Part shown: positions 8,201-14,612 of the stretch, in pieces
How the letters are laid out: every line of letters starts with the position of its first letter
How positions within the stretch are numbered: position 1 is the first letter of the stretch
Origin: Amoeboradix gromovi
Lineage: Eukaryota; Sanchytriomycota; Sanchytriomycetes; Sanchytriales; Sanchytriaceae
NCBI GenBank assembly: GCA_018985225.1
Contig: JADGIF010000208.1
Span: forward strand, 1-14,612
DNA: 14,612 nt
Direction of reading: 5' to 3'
Position numbers and translations under genes: made by a program
The notes under the pieces: model-generated
The model's database searches: none
What the model was told of the DNA's origin: nothing
Seen by the model: only the letters and a program-made list of their open reading frames with translations

Positions 8201-11200
8201 GCTGGACGCTCTGCTGAATATATTGTGCATATTGCATGAAATACTGCTGATCTTCTGGTGATATTCTACCAGTCTTATCATTGGCCATTTCTTTGCACAA
8301 CTGCATCGTAACATTTGTTAGCTTTGCGATTTCTGCAGTTGTTAGCGCTATCTCTTGAGGTGTCTTAGAATTGGCTAACTGCTCTATCTTTTCTCTCAAC
8401 TTGTTTTTGTAAGAGTCCTGTAATCCAACATCTACAAGTCCAGGCTCACCTGGTATTGTGTCAAAATCACTCAAGGCAATCATCATGATAGATTTGCTAA
8501 TTAATCCAGCGAGTTCTACAGCTATGGCCTCGGTGTCTTTACTTGTAGTCTCCAATTGCTGTTTAGTAGTGAGTGGTTGCTCTAATGTCTTTACTAACTT
8601 ATTTATACTGTTAACTAACGACTTCACCACATCTCCGTATTGCTCATTCTGCACTGATGATATTTGATTAGCATTTTTGATCATTTCCAGACACTTCTCT
8701 ACAGTTTGCTTTAGAGTTATCTGAACGCCGTTATCCACAGTTTCTTCCCTATTTCCTGCATTACTGATAAGATGCAACAATTCTTGAACCTGGGTGTTCA
8801 GCATGCTATTAACATTACTCATCTGCTCCTTCAAATCCGAATCGTCAATTAAAGTACTGCTTTGCCTTTTACTACATGCAAAGACTGCGCTTGTTGAGTC
8901 ACTAATATCTTTCAACAATGCATACAATTGTTTCTGCTCATCAGGGCTCAGTTCACCGGATAGCGATAGACAACTGCTTGTAAGCTCACCTTGATGTTTA
9001 GCAAAATCATTCATAAGTCTTAGCAACTCGTGGAACGGTAGTTGTTTACTATTCAGTAAAACATTGTAAGCATTACTCATTTGGGTGGCACTTTGGAATA
9101 CGTTAGCTACGCTTCCCTTGCTAGCGCCATTGTTTGCGTTGGCTTGGTTACCTAAATTTCTCAATGATTCCTCCAACAACTCGATTGTTTGGAGTAGTTG
9201 TAGCTGTTCTGGTAGATGTGATTGTAGCTTACTCATTTGTGCTGCAAACTGGTTGATCTCTGGTTGCATCAATCCATGTTTCTTATTTAGTTGCCTTTTT
9301 GCTATTTGTATGACTTCTATACAAGGCCTCAATGATGCCTCTAATTCTGACAGCAGCTGGTTCACGTTTGAATCTACAGTATCGCTGTTCCACCTCTCTA
9401 ATCCTATTATAGCTGCTATTTGTTTTGTAGCTAAAGTAACTCTGTTAAATGAATTTACAATTTCTACTGCGCAACCGCAAGTACCCTGGTCATTTCCCTC
9501 GTTACTGAATTGTTTTAATTTGATTAATTCTTGTAATGATGTCTTGGCTGCTACTTTTAACTCTTCCTGTAACAAAGACAAATCTCCCAGAACATTTTCC
9601 TTATCCAGCAGTGAAAGATCTTTGCAGATTGCAGTTATTTCATTTAGATGGGTTTGAAATGTGCCCAATGCACCATCAAGTACATGTTCAGGTCCACCTA
9701 TATCTCCAAAACAGCTTATAGTACCCAATGCCGATTGCAACTTGAGAATAGAATCATCTACTCTTTCACTACTATCTACAATAGATTTCTTAATGCTTGG
9801 GTCTCCTATGGTTGCTATTGCTGTCTTTATGGCCTTTGTAAGTGATTCCATAAATTTAATTGAATCTGTAGCATTGTGAATCAGCTTCAGCTGAGCTGCA
9901 ACATTCAGAGGATCGCTATTATGAAGCATAACGCTAGCTGCTAAGTCAGAGTTTTGAAGAAACGTTTTACGGGCAGCTTGCATTAGTTGTTTTTGATTGC
10001 TACTGTTTGTGTTACTCAAAGCAGCACCACTGCACGAGTTTAACAGTGCGCTAGTATTTAATATCAACTTCTGAGCCATTTCAGACAGCGTTTGTAAAGC
10101 AGTCTCTCGGGTATCACCGTTGATTAATTTGGCAGATTGTTGCAATTTTCCAAGTGACTTAAGTACCCCTATTCGCAAATCATCATTATCTGGATCTTTA
10201 GTCCATTTACGAGTCTCTTGTACTAACTCCGATGTTTTTTTGGCCAAATCCTTCGCAGTGTGCTTTAATCTCTCAATTTCTTTGGGATCGTTACTTTGGT
10301 TAATTGAAAGAGTTATTAGCTGAGCCATTTCACTACTAGCAATCGTAATTTCTTTAATTTTGGATAGCAGCAAATCAGGATCATATGAAAGCTGATTAGC
10401 TTGAATAGTGAGTGCTAGCAAATGCTGAATTTTATCGCTTTTGTTTGGGTTGTTAGTATCGCCATCTAAAATAGATATTAATCGATCAATGCTTGATTTT
10501 ACAGACTGACAACTTGTTACAAATGACTCATCTTGTAAATCTTCACTCATTAGCGAGTTACAATGCTCACTGGCTTGTTTTGCAGCATAAATAGCTTGCG
10601 ACGTACATTCCTGAACATCTAGCATTGGTAGCACGACTTTAGATACACTCAGCAAATGTACTGTACCAATCTTTAATAATGCAAGAGCACTTTTTATTTG
10701 ATCCGGAATAGTTGGCAAACCTTCCATCAAGTTGGAAAACTCGACATTAATCTGCTGAGCAGCACCAAGAACATATTGAGCATCTTCTAAACTGCCATTT
10801 TTTAGTCCCAAAGCAGTTATGAGTTCGTCACTGGCATCCGCAACAATCTGAGCAATTTTATACAAATCGCTGTTACTGTTCTCACCTTCTAAAGCTTGCT
10901 GACAAGCCAGCAGCCACTCTGCAGTAGCTGAGCCTATTTTTCTTGTGATTTCTAATATTTTATCAGCGACGCTGGTGTCTTCGGCAAAACAACCAATCAT
11001 TTTAGCCTCTGCTGCTAGTTGGGATAGATTACTGCTAAGTGTATAAATAGCCCCACCCACGATATCCAAGTCTAAGTTATTCTTGTTGAGAACAGTTTGA
11101 TTAAGTAGAATAGCTACGCTTTCAACGTGTTTGACCATTCTAGCATTAATGGCACTAGCATGTTTATTATAAGCATCTTTTTTCCAGTTAGCTGCATCAG

Positions 11201-12713
11201 GATTACTTGAAGTATCCATTGGTTGAATTGCAGAGGGATACTGCAACTCTACGCAGGCCGAATTAATAGCGGCATACCCCGACTGCAAATGTTGCTGCAC
11301 AGCATCGAAAGAGGACATTTCCGCCTGCATGTTTTTTTTATTGTTTGCTATTGACGCAGTCTGGTGTTGGGCATATCCCACTTTTACCACCTGTGCAACA
11401 GTTTGCATTGGTGTTCGAAGTTGGTTAACAGAATTTCCACCAAGTGCTTTAAACTGAGCTTTTTGTTCTTTAAATGAGAGCATATTGGCTTGCTCCATCT
11501 TTGGAGCTCTCTGGATGGATTCAACCATTGCAGACTCCTCAGTGCCTTCATCTATCTTGCGATCACCATCTCTTCTCTTTTTCAGAATTATGTCGATATA
11601 ACCACCAATTAACTGTGATATAACATCACCTTCCGCCGTTTGAACTGTGTAGTAGGCGTCGCTATGATCACCAAAGTCCAATGTAAGCGAGTTAGGTGTA
11701 GCAGCCCATCTTCGTAAGGTCGTTAAAGGCCAAGAATGTATCACTTCCTTTGTACGGACATCAAATCTCATAATTTTCTCTTTAGTAATGCCCATTAAAA
11801 CAGGTTCTAACACACCTTTCTTCTTGGTCTTTTCCTTAACCAAATAAAAAGTAACACCATAAGTACGGAGTGATCTGCTCAACTGAACGTAACGATATTT
11901 GGCATTTAAGTCATTTAATCCACTCAATTTTGAATGCTCACTATAAATACGCTTTTCAACATCCTTAGATTTGAGGTACTCACCAGGTAAGTAATCCTTC
12001 AGTTCTAAAAAGCCGGGCTTGTGCTTGTTTGGATCATGATTACCAGTTTGAACTTGACATTGAATAGCAGCAAACTGAATGGCTTCTTCTAGTGTGCAAG
12101 GATGTTTCTCAGTTATTATTTGATTTCTAGCTTGAGTATATACTAGGTTGAGTTGCACTGGATCATTTCTATCGACGTTTTGATCAGATACATAAAACTT
12201 CTTTTTCAATGTCAGAATATCATCAGCAGTGATTCCTTGTTCACACAAAGCTTGATCAGGGTTTAGCCATCTAAAAGCGCCATCCGTTAAATTGCTGACA
12301 TCCTTGTCTTTATCTTTCTTAAGCTTCTCAGTATCCAAGTCAAGGTCCACACCTATGGAAAACTCTTCAGGGTTGTTTATAGTAAGCTTATCACAACAAA
12401 AATCAACTAACTGCTGAACTGTTAAACTTTCATCAATCAATACAGTTTTCAAAGAGCCATCCAACATCTTTAGTTTCAGTGCTCTGTGTTTCTTTTTGAA
12501 TTCAAGTACGTGATTACTAGGAATGTCATAATAAAACAAAGTTTTTTCCAGTTTTAACCACTTTTTACGGTCTGGATCATAAAGAGCGTGATCTTCCCCA
12601 AGTCCCGTCTCTTCTTTGATCTTTTGTATGATGGTGTGGATTGCTATGTTACCAGGAAATTGCATTGTCTTTGTTTTTCCATGAGAAGTTAAATTTATTT
12701 TCAGTGAAAGCAT
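5233..12713 (-). CDS. TLN: Talin, full length, two exons joined over a 20-nt intron
   Basis: Exon 1 is 12713 down to 6383 and exon 2 is 6362 down to 5233, together 7461 nt for 2486 residues (vertebrate talin about 2540). Talin links integrin tails to actin and vinculin at adhesion sites. Visible in order: FERM F0 (1-80), F1 (about 82-170, with the lysine-rich loop EKLKKDKDKD at 129-138), F2 (about 200-285) and F3 (about 286-378, with RRWAATP and LTLDFGD, the integrin-binding PTB-like lobe). A linker follows, then a long rod of helical bundles rich in alanine, leucine, serine and glutamine. The C-terminal I/LWEQ (THATCH) actin-binding domain starts near YVDQDDPN (about residue 2231), and a dimerisation helix (EKELEKARNRLAGMRKDKY) lies near 2438-2465. 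The ATG at 12711-12713 begins exactly where the F0 domain should. The stop is TAA. A single tiny intron in 7.5 kb is unusual for an animal talin. Other in-frame mini-introns of 18 or 21 nt without stops cannot be excluded. Identity is very secure. Confidence 0.96.
6363..6382 (-). other. 20-nt spliceosomal-type intron in talin
   Basis: The minus strand reads CAC G, then GTATTTTTCAACTGATTTAG, then CT GAA GGA. Removal joins CAC GCT GAA (His-Ala-Glu) in frame and continues the talin rod into 22 codons before the next ATG and on into the actin-binding domain. The intron is phase 1 with GT..AG ends, and AACTGAT is a plausible branch site. If it is retained, the reading frame stops at the TAG that forms the acceptor. 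Confidence 0.88.
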
Positions 12714-12768
12714 AGTTCAATGTTACAAAGCGACGTCACCTTTCCATGACAACATGACCTGCTCAAAA
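12714..12768 (-). promoter_or_regulatory. Talin leader with a possible acceptor, two short uORFs and a CRE-like site
   Basis: Between the V-ATPase B stop and the talin ATG there are 108 nt. On the minus strand an acceptor-like TTTTTATCAG ends at 12769. Below it lie an upstream ATG at 12753-12755 opening a 10-codon uORF ending in TAA at 12723-12725, and a second ATG at 12745-12747 followed by a stop after three codons. The sequence GTGACGTC at 12732-12739 matches seven of eight bases of a CRE/ATF site when extended (TGACGTCG). Whether the transcript includes the uORFs depends on an unknown start site. Confidence 0.25.
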
Positions 12769-12800
12769 CTGATAAAAATTCCGCTTTTTAATGATTATTC

Positions 12801-12810
12801 TTTATTTATT
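12801..12810 (-). terminator. Double AATAAA poly(A) signal of the V-ATPase B gene
   Basis: The minus strand reads AATAAATAAA, two overlapping AATAAA hexamers 11-20 nt past the TGA stop at 12822-12824. Confidence 0.6.
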
Positions 12811-12821
12811 TTAAGTCGTTC

Positions 12822-14280
12822 TCACTTTCGAGCATAGTATAGATCCAAGTACTTTGGGGATATACGATTCAACATTTCTTTTGGAAAGATTCTCAACAAA
12901 CTCCATGCCAAATCTAAACTTTCAATAATAGTTCTTGATTCGTACGGTCCTTGTGCAATAAAAGTCTTTTCAAACTTGTCTAAAAACTCCAATGACAACT
13001 TATCTTCTTGATTCAACGCCTCTTCTCCCACCACAGCCTTCATTGCTGCTGCATCTCTCCCAATAGCATATTTAGCATATAACTGGTTACTTACATCACC
13101 ATGGTCTGCCCTTGTCATTCCTATGTTAAAGTTTGTTACCTTCTCCAATGGCAGACTTCATTAATCTGCTCAATGATGGCAGCACGTTAATAGGGGGATA
13201 AATTTGTCTATTGTGCAATTGACGATCTACATAAACTTGTCCTTCGGTAATATAGCCTGTTAAATCTGGAATTGGATGAGTAATATCGTCGTTAGGCATA
13301 GTCAAGATAGGAATCTGTGTTATAGATCCGTTTCTACCCTCAACTCTACCTGCACGTTCATATATAGTAGCCAGATCAGTGTACATGTATCCAGGATAAC
13401 CACGCCTGCCCGGCACCTCTTCTCTAGCAGCACTAACCTCTCTTAAAGCATCAGCGTAACTAGACATATCCGTAAGTATAACCAAGACGTGCTTCTCTAG
13501 TTGGTAGGCATAGTACTCTGCAGTAGTTAAAGCAAGTCTCGGTGTTATAATACGCTCAATAGTGGGATCATTTGCCAAATTCAAGAAGAGTGTAACTCGT
13601 TCCAACGATCCGTTTTCTTCAAAATCTTGTTTAAAAAAGCGAGCTGTTTCCATATTAACACCCATAGCAGCAAACACGATAGCAAAATTATCTTCATGGC
13701 TGTCGATTACATCCTTTTTCTGCACTAACCCAGCTTGACGGCAAATTTGAGCAGCAATGTCATTATGAGGCAATCCCGCCGCCGAAAATATAGGAATTTT
13801 TTGACCACGGGCAATACTGTTCATCGTATCTATTGCACTTATACCAGTTTGGATCATTTCCTCAGGATAGATACGAGAAAACGGATTTATAGGCTGGCCC
13901 ATTATATCCAAATGATCATCAGCAAAGATTTGAGGACCATTATCTAAAGGTTTTCCGCTACCGTTCAATACTCGACCAAGCATGTCCTCACTTACAGGCA
14001 TTTTTAAGACATCACCAGTAAATGTAGAGTGGCAATGTTTAGAGTCAATACCACTAGTACCCTCAAATACTTGAACGATAGCTTTTTTGCCTTGAACATC
14101 TAACACTTGGCCAGTTCTTTTAGATCCATCCGCCAAGGTTAATTCTACAATCTCACTAAATTTAGCAAATCTCACATTGTCCATAATTACTAAAGGGCCA
14201 TTTACACCACAGATTGTAGAGTAACTGATTCTTGGATTCTTGATATAATCTCGAGTAACTGCTTGAATACGAGGATCCAT
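12822..14280 (-). CDS. ATP6V1B: V-type proton ATPase subunit B, two exons joined over a 19-nt intron
   Basis: Exon 1 is 14280 down to 13140 and exon 2 is 13120 down to 12822, 1440 nt for 479 residues (human about 511). It is the non-catalytic nucleotide-binding B subunit of the cytosolic V1 ring, which drives proton pumping into endosomes, lysosomes and secretory vesicles. Conservation is very high: [140 protein letters not shown] and, in exon 2, [20 protein letters not shown] and [13 protein letters not shown] chose the ATG at 14278-14280 ([13 protein letters not shown]), where the conserved region begins. Upstream in-frame codons are odd and lack an ATG. An alternative start at 14378-14380, joined over a 67-nt GT..AG intron (14292-14358), would add about nine residues. 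It is the first of four same-strand genes. Identity is certain; the N-terminus is not. Confidence 0.96.
13121..13139 (-). other. 19-nt spliceosomal-type intron in V-ATPase B
   Basis: The minus strand reads GGA GAA G, then GTAACAAACTTTAACATAG, then GA ATG ACA AGG. Removal gives SAIGEGMTR, the exact conserved junction of this subunit, with no residue gained or lost. The intron is phase 1 with GT..AG ends. Retained, it adds three codons and a TAA stop. Confidence 0.93.
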
Positions 14281-14612
14281 ATACTCCGTTGCTTGGAAAA
14301 ATGATACAAAATTTGTGAAATGAATATTGGGGACATCAAATATAAAAACTGGACTAACTTTCTGTAACAACTTGGAACATTATTTCAGCTTTATTAATTT
14401 ATAGGTTTAAGAGGCGAGTGGACATTCAGCTAGTTGCGGGGTTGACGAGTATAAAAGGAAAATAAATAACTTTTTGTATCGAAATTTCAAAAATAAATAT
14501 TCTGTACAGCTATTCTCTTACTCTTTCATCCAATCCTTATTTCAAATAAAATATCACTATTACTCTGTAAAAACTAGAATAGATAAGAGTAATGATGTTA
14601 GTATAACATTAC
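14281..14612 (-). promoter_or_regulatory. Upstream region of V-ATPase B with splice-like and TATA-like motifs
   Basis: No coding sequence is evident in these 332 nt. On the minus strand CATTTTTCCAAG ends at 14292, leaving 11 nt before the ATG, and looks like a splice acceptor. Further up, CCTATAAATT (14396-14405) is a weak TATA-like site. At the far edge TACTAAC (14597-14603), followed by TTATCTATTCTAG ending at 14574, looks like a branch point and 3' splice site 20-odd nt apart. On the plus strand TATAAAAGG at 14450-14458 is a good TATA box facing right, which could serve a gene beyond the window. None is more than suggestive. Confidence 0.3.

Noticed and set aside
6523-10323. Several plus-strand open frames of 60-190 codons inside the talin gene
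   Set aside because: They are antisense to strongly conserved talin coding sequence and have no recognisable domains; the talin codon pattern opens the opposite strand.
13121-13148. Frameshift pseudogene or sequencing error in V-ATPase B
   Set aside because: The 19-nt segment has GT..AG ends and its removal restores the exact conserved junction; a simple indel would not.
14281-14370. Upstream extension of V-ATPase B in the same frame from a TTG at 14370
   Set aside because: It has no ATG, and the aromatic-rich residues do not resemble family N-termini. It is more likely leader or intron.

Overview
The window looks like a piece of a compact, AT-rich eukaryotic nuclear genome, most likely from an animal or close holozoan. 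Four protein-coding genes all lie on the minus strand. In transcription order they are V-ATPase subunit B (12822-14280), talin (5233-12713), an intracellular CLC-type chloride/proton antiporter (3414-5192) and an alpha-helical protein I do not recognise (1022-3232). Talin with a complete FERM head, rod and C-terminal actin-binding module points to Metazoa or a near relative. TAA, TAG and TGA all act as stops, so the code appears standard.

The most striking signal is intron size. V-ATPase B is interrupted by a 19-nt GT..AG intron and talin by a 20-nt GT..AG intron. Removing each restores exactly the conserved protein sequence across the junction. Such tiny introns, with long uninterrupted exons (6.3 kb in talin) and gene spacings of 40 to 181 nt, suggest a miniaturised genome. 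Dicyemid mesozoans, reported to have very short introns, or orthonectids would fit. That placement is inference, not something the sequence proves.

Layout from left to right. 1-170: an open minus-strand frame running off the edge, of unknown nature. 199-393: a decayed C-terminal piece of a Fanzor/TnpB-family RNA-guided nuclease, with a zinc ribbon and RuvC-III-like motif, broken by a stop codon. 394-1021: nothing recognisable except the poly(A) signal of the next gene. 1022-3232: unknown helical protein. 3414-5192: CLC antiporter. 5233-12713: talin. 12822-14280: V-ATPase B. 14281-14612: promoter/leader region of V-ATPase B, with splice-like and TATA-like motifs only.

Functionally, V-ATPase B and the CLC antiporter belong to one process: the pump acidifies endosomes and lysosomes, and CLC exchangers of this type supply the chloride counter-flux. 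Talin is a separate cytoskeletal adhesion function. Each of the four genes has an AATAAA hexamer at or within about 40 nt of its stop. Three of the four have a splice-acceptor-like AG 6-12 nt before the ATG. Very short 5' UTRs or spliced-leader trans-splicing would both explain this.
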